39,422 bases of DNA, taken from the IMG/VR virus record IMGVR_UViG_3300023210_000085, positions 1-39,422 of that record; one strand, 5' to 3'. Of the stretch, positions 20,800 to 29,116 are shown piece by piece. The position numbers and the translations under genes are program-made. Under the pieces are notes generated by a model. It saw only the letters and a list, made by a program, of their open reading frames with translations. It searched no databases and was not told where the DNA came from. This stretch comes from a virus. Numbering within the stretch: position 1 is the stretch's first letter; each line of letters begins with the position of its first letter.

Positions 20800-21798
20800 T
20801 CACAACTCCAAATCTGCTGTGGGTATTTCCGGCAAGCTGGGAACATTGCCACTGATATCAGGCGCTTGAACATTTGCTAAAGCTGCAGCGGTCGCTGCTG
20901 GCAATCCTGCTGCCAGTGCGGATGCGGCTCCTGCGGGATTGCTCATCATGCTCATTAATCCTACAGAATTGCCCATATCTTTTAGTGGACCCATCATACT
21001 TGAAACACTCGTAATCATATCATTTGCGGCACTGGTAATGGAACTGATAGAAGCCGTAACTGTTGCTATATCAGGTTCGCCCAAGGTTGTTACCATATCA
21101 GGAATAGTAGGAGATACGCCCAAACTTGTGGTCATTGCATCGACACCTGTGCTTACTGCACTAAACAATGTTGACATTGTTCCATCCGTTAATGGCCCCA
21201 ATGCAGCATCGGGGGTTGGTACTGCCGGTGGTGTCGGTAGCTCTGGTGACGATATAGCTGCTCCTGCAGATACATTCGTGACTTCGGCGGATGCTGCCAT
21301 TATTCCACCAACATTTGCTGCCATGGAATCCATGATCGCTTTTGCCTCGGCAAACGGTTCCATCCCGATCAATCCAGGGACGCTAGGAATATCTGCTGAC
21401 AATCCGCCCATTGTCCCAGCGGCACTTTTCATTGCGGCCAATGCGGCTGAAGGGTCTGGTGTAGAAAAGGTTGGTGGCGGTGTGGCGGATAACGGATCGA
21501 TAGATGCCGTTGCGTCTGCTATTTCAGATTCCAATGTTGCTATCATCGTAGTCATAGTGGATGCCATTGCAGCGGATTTAGCTTTAATGTTAGCCATTGT
21601 TGCCGGTGGAATAGGTTCCGGCATCATGCCGCCAGCGGCACCAACTGCATCCATTAACGCGCCCATGGCCTGTGGCATGGGGATTGCGTCAGAATTACTA
21701 TGACCTTCTATAATTGCTTTTTTAGAGGAATTATTCACTGTTAACTGCAGCGGTATTTCGACGTGTATGCTGCCATCAATAGGGTTAATTGATCCCAT
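20800..21798 (-). CDS. Ala/Met/Ser/Pro-rich protein, 332 aa, function unknown
   Basis: The protein starts with a normal domain of about 40 residues (MGSINPIDGSIHVEIPLQL) and is then strongly biased towards Ala, Met, Ser, Thr and Pro, with repeated short helices such as MASTMTTMIATLESEIADATAS separated by proline segments. No transmembrane helix or signal peptide stands out. AGGAGAG precedes ATG 21798. Late-region context suggests a virion or assembly role, but I see no known family. The compositional bias also creates a long antisense frame that I reject. Confidence 0.75.
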   Translation of the reverse strand: MGSINPIDGSIHVEIPLQLTVNNSSKKAIIEGHSNSDAIPMPQAMGALMDAVGAAGGMMPEPIPPATMANIKAKSAAMASTMTTMIATLESEIADATASIDPLSATPPPTFSTPDPSAALAAMKSAAGTMGGLSADIPSVPGLIGMEPFAEAKAIMDSMAANVGGIMAASAEVTNVSAGAAISSPELPTPPAVPTPDAALGPLTDGTMSTLFSAVSTGVDAMTTSLGVSPTIPDMVTTLGEPDIATVTASISSITSAANDMITSVSSMMGPLKDMGNSVGLMSMMSNPAGAASALAAGLPAATAAALANVQAPDISGNVPSLPEIPTADLEL

Positions 21799-21814
21799 CG
21801 TTCTCTCCTGTGTT

Positions 21815-22126
21815 TTAGTTTACAATGAGACCCGGCTTCTCTGGAGTCAGAATACCTGAAGTTTGCTCAGTGTATGCTATTTTCATTTCATCACGGGCCT
21901 TGCCGTGAATGGCGATATTTACCTTCGCAAAGGACATCCCTTTTGGGTCTGCTGACTGCATTACTGGAGCCATTCCTAACTGTTTGTCTACAACAACCAA
22001 TTGGACAGGGGTATCTAGTACCCATTCGATCATATCTTCTGAGGTTATCTTACCGATGATCTCTTCGCCCTGTAGGGTTTTCAATGCGATCACGTCGCCT
22101 TTTTTGTATTTCTGTTCAACTAACAT
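21815..22126 (-). CDS. Small beta-rich phage protein, possibly Sm/SH3-like, 103 aa
   Basis: I placed the start at ATG 22126 (MLVEQKYKKGDVIALKTLQGEE) because the longer reading crosses the plus-strand endonuclease leader. The KKGDVIALKTLQGEEIIGKITSED segment followed by DTPVQLVVV recalls the Sm-like beta-barrel pattern seen in conserved small proteins of T4-like cyanophages. Function is unknown. It lies 17 bases upstream of the 332-aa gene and is presumably co-expressed. Confidence 0.7.
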   Translation of the reverse strand: MLVEQKYKKGDVIALKTLQGEEIIGKITSEDMIEWVLDTPVQLVVVDKQLGMAPVMQSADPKGMSFAKVNIAIHGKARDEMKIAYTEQTSGILTPEKPGLIVN

Positions 22127-22140
22127 TATTTTTCTTTCTG

Positions 22141-22246
22141 TATAAATAAGTATAGGGTGCATGAAGTGCTAGATACACTTCATGCGAGAGGGCAAAGGCT
22201 CCTCACCCTATATAGTATTTACTATTATACAGCAAAGGAACAAAAA
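22141..22246 (+). promoter_or_regulatory. Late promoter and three-way-junction leader of the GIY-YIG gene
   Basis: TATAAATA (22141-22148) is followed at the predicted start by TATAGGGT (22151-22158), which pairs with ACCCTATA (22205-22212). It encloses a perfect 10-bp hairpin GCATGAAGTG/CACTTCATGC (22159-22185) and a GAGG/CCTC hairpin. AAGGAA and the ATG follow unpaired. Confidence 0.6.
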
Positions 22247-22858
22247 ATGTCAAACAAATATTACGTCTATAAACTCATTGATCCAAGAACTAACGAACCA
22301 TTCTATGTCGGAAAAGGTTGCGGAAATCGATGCAATGATCACTTATCCGGTAAAACTTTTGGTGAAAATACATATAAAGATAATGTAATAGCTAAAATCA
22401 GATCAATAAATCTTGAACCATATGTGGAATTCGTACGTAAGAATTTGGCCGAGGATGCAGCATATTCATTAGAAGATGAATTAATCGTATTGCACGGTAG
22501 AAAACGTTATGACGAAGGCGGCATTCTTACTAATCTATGCTTGGGTAAACAGCCACCCTCCCGAAAAGGGAAAAAAGCGTCAACAGAGACTAGGGCAAAA
22601 ATGTCAGCATCTAAAAAAGGGGTGCCAGTGAAATCTCCAACAAAAGAAACTAGGTCAAAAATATCTGCGACGCTTAAAGGTCGCCCCAATTTAGCTCTCA
22701 AGGGTAGGAAATGCCCGAGTCCGTCAGCAGAAACAAAAGCTAAATTGTCAGCTGCTTTAAAAGGTAAAAAGCGCGGATCAGCACCATTAAAAAAGGCCTG
22801 GGAAACACGGCGTAAGAATGCAGAGGCGAAATTAGCCGCACTTGGAACTTCCGCATGA
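22247..22858 (+). CDS. GIY-YIG homing endonuclease with NUMOD3 repeats, 203 aa
   Basis: The catalytic domain starts YYVYKL...PFYVGKG (residues 5-24), the GIY-YIG motif, followed by RCNDHL and an acidic SLEDELIVLHGR segment holding the expected metal-binding glutamate. Three NUMOD3-like repeats follow (STETRAKMSASKKG, TKETRSKISATLKG, SAETKAKLSAALKG). AAGGAAC precedes ATG 22247; earlier in-frame GTG codons lie inside the structured leader. The last 27 bases overlap the end of the convergent ribonucleotide reductase gene. Confidence 0.93.
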   Translation: MSNKYYVYKLIDPRTNEPFYVGKGCGNRCNDHLSGKTFGENTYKDNVIAKIRSINLEPYVEFVRKNLAEDAAYSLEDELIVLHGRKRYDEGGILTNLCLGKQPPSRKGKKASTETRAKMSASKKGVPVKSPTKETRSKISATLKGRPNLALKGRKCPSPSAETKAKLSAALKGKKRGSAPLKKAWETRRKNAEAKLAALGTSA

Positions 22859-25384
22859 CATACAAACAAAACAACCTTCCTGGAATACTATTGAATTAGA
22901 GTGACAAGTATCACAACTAGTATCTTCTACTGCCGTACCATCCTTAATATATTGTGATAAGAATTTACGAATTTGAAACAAAAAACTTCCCACGAAAATA
23001 TCTTCAACTTTTTCCAATTCAGTTACAATATTTTTAATTAATACGCCGTGCCGGAGTAAGAAACTAATCGTACGAGCTAGTTTACTAGCATTGTTTTCGT
23101 TTTCAATTTTTTCCAATGTACTGTCAATATGACGTTTGGGAATCTTTTTCCGGCGAGCTAGCTTGATTAATCGGTCGACCGCATCATTAGTAGATACGCC
23201 TTTTTCATAGCTGTTTGTATGCACGAACAATGCGAATGGTCTTGTGAAATTGTTTTCGAAAAAAGTTACAGTTACGTACCATTTTTTTCCGCCCGCTTTG
23301 AGTGTTTTCATCTTTGCCACTGCATCCGAGGGCATCTTTACATCTTCCTTGATGATCTCTTCGTCTGAATCTTCTGCAAGTATTTCATCTTTTGCAGCCA
23401 ACACAGATGCCATTGTTCCGGCACGATACGTGGTAACGCCTTTTACTACGCCACTGTTGAATGCGTCCAAGTACACGTTCTTGAATGCCTCATAAGGGTA
23501 GTTGTTCGGAACGTTCACTGTTTTTGAACATGCAGAGTCCAACCATTTACTGAATCCAATAAGGTCACGCACGTGGTCTTCTGTCGATAGGTTCGCGGTT
23601 GTAGCCGCCCAATCTGCATTAGCATCCCATTCGCCAACCTCTTTCATGAACCGAGTGCCATAATCTTCACACTCAACTTCTTTACATAGGCCACGATTCT
23701 TGTCGATCTTATAGACAGTACCGAATGCGTCGGTGCCTCTCAGCACATCATCGGTTCCTTCTTTGGTCAACTTGAACATTGAAGTCTCAAAGAATTCTCC
23801 TTCATACCACTTCGGGGTCACGTCAGCAATATGGTCAGGCATTGTATTCACGATGACTGTCCGGATGTAATCTGGTAGAAATACAGGTTCCAATCCACCA
23901 GACACAACGTTTGCAAATGCAGATGTGTTGCCGGTTGGCTGAATGCTAAAGAGACTGGAATTCCGGATACCGAACTCAGCGATCATGTCACGTAGACGTT
24001 TCGGCAATCCAATTTGATCCCAAAATACTGCCTGTGCATGTTTTGCCGGATCACATAGTTTGAACATCCCTTTTTCTTTTGCCAAATCGATAGATGCTTC
24101 TGCGGCGGCATGAGTGAATGTTTTCATTAATTCATCACGCAATTCGCTGGCTTTGTCTGATCCGAAACGAACCTTCAGCATGTACAATGCTGAACCCCAA
24201 CCGAGAATACCACAACCAATTCTGCGCTTTGTTTGCATGGACTCGGTGTATTCTGGTAGTGGGGTAGTAGACAAGTCGTTGATGTTGTCCGCGAAACGAA
24301 CCATCCATCTAACATACCTGCGAACCTTTGCCAGATCAAAACCAGTACGATCTTTATTGATGCAGCGAACTAGGTTCATCGAGATCAGATTACAGATATT
24401 ACCCGGTGACAATGTTTGCTCACCACATGGGTTTGTTGCATAAATGGTTTCTTTGTATGCCAATGGGTTAATACGGTTTGCGCGATCAATGAATAGAACT
24501 CCCGGCTCTGCTCTATTGTAGGTTGAATCCATAATAAGATTCCACAACCATTCCACACTCACTGTCCTGATAATATTAACTTTGTTACCTGCAGCTTCCC
24601 ATGCTTTGATGTCGCCGAACCATGTTGTTTTGTATTTCGGGTGGGTTGTTTCGGGGAATTTCAAATCCCAAGTGATTGCATCTATTTCCTCTTGTGATGC
24701 TTTTTTGGCTCTCAACTCTTCTACGTGATTGACTTTAGCCATGAACTCGTCGGTACAGTTCACACTCAAATTGAATTTGGATAACCGCTTGGGTGTTTGT
24801 TTGGCAGTAATGAATTCGATGATATCTGGATGCCAGACATCCATCACGCCCATCATTGCACCTTTGCGGATTTTACCCTTGGCGTTCTCGTTGGTTGATT
24901 CCATTCCGGAACCTGATGTGACAATCTCTGATGATTTATCGAACAACTCCATGAAGGTGACAGCGCCCGGAGATTCCACACCAATACCTTTGATGAATTC
25001 TCCACGGAAACGAAGCCACGAGAAGTTGAATCCCCAGCCGCCTTCTGATTTTAGGGTGTTTGCTTGATCACGAAGTACATCCATGATGCCATTCAAGGAG
25101 TCCATATCGCTCTTTGGGTGTGGACCAACGAAACAATTCATTAAGGTGGTGCCAGCCCACTCCGCGCCAGCGTTGGAATAGATACGTCCACCTGTGGTGA
25201 CATTGAAGTCACTCAACATTTCGAAAAAGTTTTGTTCCCATTCTGTTCTTAATAGTGCATTCTTCTCTACGCTCGCTACCGCTTTCGCTACTCGCCTGAA
25301 TGTATCATCTACTGTGATATCGTTGTGATCTTTGTACGTGTTGTTCCATACCTCTTCTGACAGAGGATCGTTAAATTTTGTCAT
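22832..25384 (-). CDS. nrdJ: Class II (adenosylcobalamin) ribonucleotide reductase
   Basis: The 850-residue enzyme reduces ribonucleotides to deoxyribonucleotides. It has the substrate-site cysteine in LMNCFV (Cys84), the central ATNPCGEQ motif with Cys320 and Glu322, a second redox cysteine near 331, GGLEPVF loop segments and a C-terminal CDTC...CFVCMSC tail with paired cysteines for re-reduction and metal binding. No NrdB-type radical subunit is adjacent, which suits the B12-dependent class. AGGG precedes ATG 25384. It lies four bases behind a spike-associated gene, an unusual place for a nucleotide-metabolism gene. Its 3' end overlaps the endonuclease gene. Confidence 0.95.
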   Translation of the reverse strand: MTKFNDPLSEEVWNNTYKDHNDITVDDTFRRVAKAVASVEKNALLRTEWEQNFFEMLSDFNVTTGGRIYSNAGAEWAGTTLMNCFVGPHPKSDMDSLNGIMDVLRDQANTLKSEGGWGFNFSWLRFRGEFIKGIGVESPGAVTFMELFDKSSEIVTSGSGMESTNENAKGKIRKGAMMGVMDVWHPDIIEFITAKQTPKRLSKFNLSVNCTDEFMAKVNHVEELRAKKASQEEIDAITWDLKFPETTHPKYKTTWFGDIKAWEAAGNKVNIIRTVSVEWLWNLIMDSTYNRAEPGVLFIDRANRINPLAYKETIYATNPCGEQTLSPGNICNLISMNLVRCINKDRTGFDLAKVRRYVRWMVRFADNINDLSTTPLPEYTESMQTKRRIGCGILGWGSALYMLKVRFGSDKASELRDELMKTFTHAAAEASIDLAKEKGMFKLCDPAKHAQAVFWDQIGLPKRLRDMIAEFGIRNSSLFSIQPTGNTSAFANVVSGGLEPVFLPDYIRTVIVNTMPDHIADVTPKWYEGEFFETSMFKLTKEGTDDVLRGTDAFGTVYKIDKNRGLCKEVECEDYGTRFMKEVGEWDANADWAATTANLSTEDHVRDLIGFSKWLDSACSKTVNVPNNYPYEAFKNVYLDAFNSGVVKGVTTYRAGTMASVLAAKDEILAEDSDEEIIKEDVKMPSDAVAKMKTLKAGGKKWYVTVTFFENNFTRPFALFVHTNSYEKGVSTNDAVDRLIKLARRKKIPKRHIDSTLEKIENENNASKLARTISFLLRHGVLIKNIVTELEKVEDIFVGSFLFQIRKFLSQYIKDGTAVEDTSCDTCHSNSIVFQEGCFVCMSCGSSKCG

Positions 25385-25387
25385 TTG

Positions 25388-25840
25388 TTACCCTAATTGC
25401 TGTTTTAGATCGTCAGGACCGTATTGAAACATCAATGTCGATCCCACCGGGAGTGTTTTTATATTTACCGTTTCCGATACGTCATAGTTTAAAACGTGCT
25501 GGTTGTTCACCACTACTACATTATAATCCTCGTGTCTGTTTCGGTTTCTGTACATGTGAAGGTTTATTATACCTTTTTCGGCATGTGAACTCAAGAATAA
25601 AGTGTAGAATATACCCAAAGATTTTGAAACATCACAATACACGTTGTCATGTATCAATTCCCACGGCGTTGGCCATGCAGTAGAATCGTCTGGTGCCAGA
25701 TTATGAGAGACTATTGGGGCATGTGCCCAAAATTCTATCGTGGAGTTCATTGCATCTTCTAGACTGAGGTCGTTCAAGGATAAGCGAAATGATCGCCATT
25801 CGCTTAAGCGTTGAGAATACCCCATGTCAAAAAATGTCAT
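25388..25840 (-). CDS. Spike-coupled hypothetical protein, 150 aa
   Basis: The ATG at 25840 overlaps the stop of the spike gene (TAATG), so translation is coupled. The sequence includes SLEDAMNSTIEFWAHAPIVSHNLAPDD, WPTPWELIHDNVYCDVSKSLGIFYTLFLSS and an aromatic strand region near the C-terminus. I recognise no family. The coupling suggests a tail-spike chaperone or attached virion protein, but this is inference from position only. Confidence 0.75.
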   Translation of the reverse strand: MTFFDMGYSQRLSEWRSFRLSLNDLSLEDAMNSTIEFWAHAPIVSHNLAPDDSTAWPTPWELIHDNVYCDVSKSLGIFYTLFLSSHAEKGIINLHMYRNRNRHEDYNVVVVNNQHVLNYDVSETVNIKTLPVGSTLMFQYGPDDLKQQLG

Positions 25841-27669
25841 TAGTCCAAATATCTGATCGCGTAAGTAATTAATCCTGTGATGCCGGTCGATGTCGTACCA
25901 TAATAGATACTGTAACCTTCACCGTCTAATGTTTGTGTGCCTACACCATCTACCGTGATATCAACCGGTGTTCCGGCGATTGCATTGGCATGTGTTGTGG
26001 CTAGTTTGATGGTGTTGGCATCAATCCAGATTGCATAATATCGAGCGCCATCAGTTAGCCCTGTTATCACAGTACCGCCACCAGCATTGTACGTGAAATG
26101 CTGGCCTGTCTTGATACTATGACTAGTAAACGTGAGTTGATCCGTTGAAGGGTCTACATCAGATGCGGCGTCAAAACTTTCAGTACTGATCGGGTCAACG
26201 TTAATTGTTAGACCAGTTGCGCCCTGCTCAACGTAATCATCCGATAACAGAGCAGTGTTTCCATCATGTGCGACGGTCATTTTACCAGTACGACTGCTGG
26301 ACGAACGAGTTGCCTTGTACATAATTTCCACACCTGTGTGGGCGTCCAAGAATTGTAGGCCGAGCATGCTTGCAGATGAAGTGTTGTCTGCCATAGTAAG
26401 TTGGCGACCGGGCTGTTGAACCAAATTATCCATACGGATTTCGTTTGCTAATTGGCGTTCAACAACAGGAGTATTGTAAACAAGGTTGTAGTTGGTGTGG
26501 TAATCTTGACGATTTTCCATGTAGTTACCAACGAAGTAGTTGTTATTGCCAGTGATATCAAAAATGGTGTACGTTGCGGTGCCAGCTACGTTTGCATCAC
26601 CTACGTTAGCGAAATGATTGTTGATGAACATCCAGCCGTGTGCCGCTACCGAAACATACACACCACGCTCATAGATATCCTCGAAACGAGAATTTACTAC
26701 TTTGATATGAGACCATTCTTCGGAGGATGAGTCATCGAAAATACCACGGGACAGTTTATTGAAATAGCATCCATCAAACACAACGTTCGACATTGCTGTT
26801 CCAGATGTCACAACACCACGATAACCATTTGAAATAACACAGTTCGTGAAGTACACACGTTTTACATTCAATGTGCCATCGGACACAAACGAAATGTTTG
26901 ATCGGGTGTCTGCGCCAAGATCGGTGACCGGTGTTGTTATTGCTGCAGAAATCTTCACTCGATTGAATGTGATATCCGTTGCTCTATCAATTGTGACAAC
27001 ATCGACATTGGACGTTGATTGTACCGTCCGTTCGATGGTCATGTCAGAGAACGTGATGTATTGTGGAATAGTTGCGCCATTCGTTCCGATAGATGATCCA
27101 GTCTGTGATAGACTATCAACTGTTCTGAGAACAGTATCTAATGATCCGGAGGTTGCTTGGATATATGTTGAGTTCGCGCCATCACCATAAATTTTGGCAT
27201 ACGGTGGAACTTTGATTGATGTTGCTACGAGATACACACCTGCGGGGAAAAACAATGCTCTGCGTGATTCTTCTGCTGCTACATCTTGAGTGAACAATTC
27301 ACTCAATGCTCTATTGATTGCTGCGGAGTCGTCTGTTACACCGTCACCGACTGCACCAAAGTCTTTAACACTGGCTACGTCGTCTAGCTTTTCTTGCATG
27401 GTGCGAATGATTGCGGTAGATGCAGGGCCGGTGGTGACTGTGTAACCACCCTCGGTGCCTTCGTATGTGTAGTTGCTTGAACCGATACCACTGAATTCTG
27501 TCAGGATTTCGGTGTTGCCGACAACTGGTGCACCTTCTGCGGTGGTTCCGTTACCAATGTATAGCTTGCGTTGATCAGTTACCCAGCCTAGCTCTGCGGC
27601 TGACAATTGTGGTAGTACTGAGGATAATCCTCTGCGGTTCTGAATACGACTGATTTGGACTATTGACAC
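25840..27669 (-). CDS. Tail spike / fibre with pectate-lyase-type beta-helix, 609 aa
   Basis: The start is GTG 27669 with CGGAGAA upstream. The N-terminus (ISRIQNRRGLSSVLPQLSAAELGWVTDQRKLYIGNG) matches the attachment segment found at the start of many phage fibres. VASVKDFGAVGDGVTDDSAAINRAL at about 95-119 is the opening of the pectate-lyase-3 beta-helix fold. Repeated N-V-F-D-x-C-Y-F/N-S-R-F-E strands follow to about residue 390. The C-terminal third is a beta-rich receptor or trimerisation region. It probably binds and may cleave host surface polysaccharide. Late promoter CTAAATAG lies upstream. Confidence 0.88.
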   Translation of the reverse strand: MSIVQISRIQNRRGLSSVLPQLSAAELGWVTDQRKLYIGNGTTAEGAPVVGNTEILTEFSGIGSSNYTYEGTEGGYTVTTGPASTAIIRTMQEKLDDVASVKDFGAVGDGVTDDSAAINRALSELFTQDVAAEESRRALFFPAGVYLVATSIKVPPYAKIYGDGANSTYIQATSGSLDTVLRTVDSLSQTGSSIGTNGATIPQYITFSDMTIERTVQSTSNVDVVTIDRATDITFNRVKISAAITTPVTDLGADTRSNISFVSDGTLNVKRVYFTNCVISNGYRGVVTSGTAMSNVVFDGCYFNKLSRGIFDDSSSEEWSHIKVVNSRFEDIYERGVYVSVAAHGWMFINNHFANVGDANVAGTATYTIFDITGNNNYFVGNYMENRQDYHTNYNLVYNTPVVERQLANEIRMDNLVQQPGRQLTMADNTSSASMLGLQFLDAHTGVEIMYKATRSSSSRTGKMTVAHDGNTALLSDDYVEQGATGLTINVDPISTESFDAASDVDPSTDQLTFTSHSIKTGQHFTYNAGGGTVITGLTDGARYYAIWIDANTIKLATTHANAIAGTPVDITVDGVGTQTLDGEGYSIYYGTTSTGITGLITYAIRYLD

Positions 27670-27693
27670 TTGAGTTCTCCGATGATGTTACTA

Positions 27694-27709
27694 CTATTTA
27701 GCTAAATAC
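27694..27709. promoter_or_regulatory. Divergent late promoters in a palindrome
   Basis: The 14-bp palindrome TATTTAGCTAAATA gives CTAAATAC on the plus strand (towards the HNH gene) and CTAAATAG on the minus strand (towards the spike gene). Confidence 0.65.
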
Positions 27710-27712
27710 AAC

Positions 27713-27766
27713 GTAGGTCGCGAACGTGAATTCCACCTACTCTAACGTCTGGGAGGACAATCAGCA
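27713..27766 (+). promoter_or_regulatory. Conserved structured leader of HNH gene (copy 2)
   Basis: A GTAGGT/ACCTAC stem (27713-27718 / 27735-27740) starts at the predicted transcription start. The same block of about 28 bases as before the HNH gene at 14664 follows, with one base changed, ending in GGAGGAC and the ATG. Confidence 0.6.
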
Positions 27767-28384
27767 ATGTATTTAGATAACAAATACACCACTTGGTACA
27801 ACAATATCATTCATCTAGCACAAAACCGAGAAAAGCCATCTTGCTACGTAGAGAGACATCATGTGCTCCCACACGCTCTGGGCGGGGATAATACCATCGA
27901 TAATTTAGTATATCTGACCGCCAGAGAACATTTCATTTGTCATCAGCTATTGCCCAATATGGTATCTGGCAAAGAGAAAAAGAAAATGATCTATGCTCTT
28001 TGGCTGATGTCAAACAGATCAAGTGATAATCAAACAAGATATGTTCCTTCGTCTAAAATATATGCGCATATTCGTGAAGAATTTTCCACCATGATGTCGA
28101 AGAAAATGGCTGGGGCTAATAATCCGATGTTTGGAAGGGTGCCATCTGTCCAAGAGATGCAGAATAGACTAGATGGAGCAAAGCGACGTTTGCCACCAAC
28201 ACGCGAAACTGTTAAGAAAAGGGCGTTGTCTAACACAGGCAAAAAACGTTCAGATGAGAGTAGGCAGAAAATGCGAGACGCTTGGACTAAGAAAAAGAAA
28301 ATCTCCTGTGCGTATTGTGGGATTATGTGTCCACCACATCTTCATAATAGGTGGCACGGAGACAACTGCAAACATAAAGTATGA
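27767..28384 (+). CDS. HNH homing endonuclease, 205 aa
   Basis: The N-terminal HNH region contains YVERHHVLPHALGGDNTIDNLVYLTAREHFICHQLL, the H-H...N...H pattern. NNPMFGR and two NUMOD3-like segments (RETVKKRALSNTGKKRSDESRQKMRDAW) follow. The C-terminus adds a small zinc-finger-like CAYCG...HNRWHGDNC. It is a paralogue of the gene at 14664 (both start MYL and share the leader) with a different C-terminus. Its stop codon ends at 28384, directly abutting the stop of the convergent exonuclease gene at 28385. Confidence 0.93.
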   Translation: MYLDNKYTTWYNNIIHLAQNREKPSCYVERHHVLPHALGGDNTIDNLVYLTAREHFICHQLLPNMVSGKEKKKMIYALWLMSNRSSDNQTRYVPSSKIYAHIREEFSTMMSKKMAGANNPMFGRVPSVQEMQNRLDGAKRRLPPTRETVKKRALSNTGKKRSDESRQKMRDAWTKKKKISCAYCGIMCPPHLHNRWHGDNCKHKV

Positions 28385-29077
28385 TCATAAATCATAATAA
28401 GCTTCGCACCTATCCCACCAAATGTTCTCGAATTTATCCCATTCCTTGCCTTTCAGCACGAATTCTTGATACATATAAGGCTTTGGAGAATTTGGATTGT
28501 TGCACATCATTACAACACCTTGTTTGATGTTGGTGCCGTGCATACTGTTGTGAGCATTGCCGTAAGCCACTAATTGTACAAAATAATCGTCAATCCATTC
28601 TCTTTTTTTTGGTTTATTTGATTGCTTGAAATCGACAATAGATTCTTCGGCTTTCCATACACCACATAAGTCAGTGGTTCCCGCATATATTCCCGCGTGA
28701 TACAACGGAGATTCTGTTCCCCAACATTCATCGAGATGTTGAAGACCTTCGTCAATAATCACCTTGGCCATACTATGACCATGTTTTTGAATGATTTGGT
28801 TGGTCGGCTCACTGATTTCGTCAGTCAGGGCATACTCTTCCAAGAAGGAGTGCATGGCTGTGCCGATACGTGCTGCTGTTGTTGATATACGGGTGGCTTC
28901 TTTTGAGCCTACACGTCTTCGCCATTCATGAAGCATACGCTTCTTTTCGGCTGACTCGGTGGCTGAAAGGATGGTCGTGACGGACGGGACGGCAGAACCA
29001 TCTGGCAATGTATACCGGCGGTTTCCCTCTGCGGTCTTGCGATTGAGTTTCTTGTACTCATATTTCTGTACTAACAT
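28385..29077 (-). CDS. PD-(D/E)XK exonuclease, RecB/Cas4-like, 230 aa
   Basis: Key motifs are the helix with RIGTAMHSFLEEY (His and Glu of the RecB-family N-motif, about 71-83), YAGTTDLCGVW with the catalytic Asp, SIVDFKQS with the D-x-K core near residue 150, and DDYFVQLVAYGNAH, the Q-x-x-x-Y motif. Such phage nucleases process DNA ends for recombination or replication. A promoter (29084-29113) lies so close that the mRNA would begin at ATG 29077, and no Shine-Dalgarno is visible. It is an early gene inserted among late genes. Confidence 0.87.
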   Translation of the reverse strand: MLVQKYEYKKLNRKTAEGNRRYTLPDGSAVPSVTTILSATESAEKKRMLHEWRRRVGSKEATRISTTAARIGTAMHSFLEEYALTDEISEPTNQIIQKHGHSMAKVIIDEGLQHLDECWGTESPLYHAGIYAGTTDLCGVWKAEESIVDFKQSNKPKKREWIDDYFVQLVAYGNAHNSMHGTNIKQGVVMMCNNPNSPKPYMYQEFVLKGKEWDKFENIWWDRCEAYYDL

Positions 29078-29083
29078 TCAACC

Positions 29084-29113
29084 ATTGTACCTAAACAATA
29101 GCATAGGTGTCAA
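29084..29113 (-). promoter_or_regulatory. Early promoter giving a predicted leaderless mRNA
   Basis: TTGACA (29113-29108), an 18-base spacer and TACAAT (29089-29084) lie on the minus strand. The ATG begins at 29077, seven bases beyond the -10. Confidence 0.65.
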
Positions 29114-29116
29114 GTT

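Noticed and set aside
20939-21703. 254-codon open frame on the plus strand
   Set aside because: It is antisense to the Ala/Met-rich 332-aa gene, whose biased composition removes stops in the opposite frame. It has no Shine-Dalgarno or promoter.
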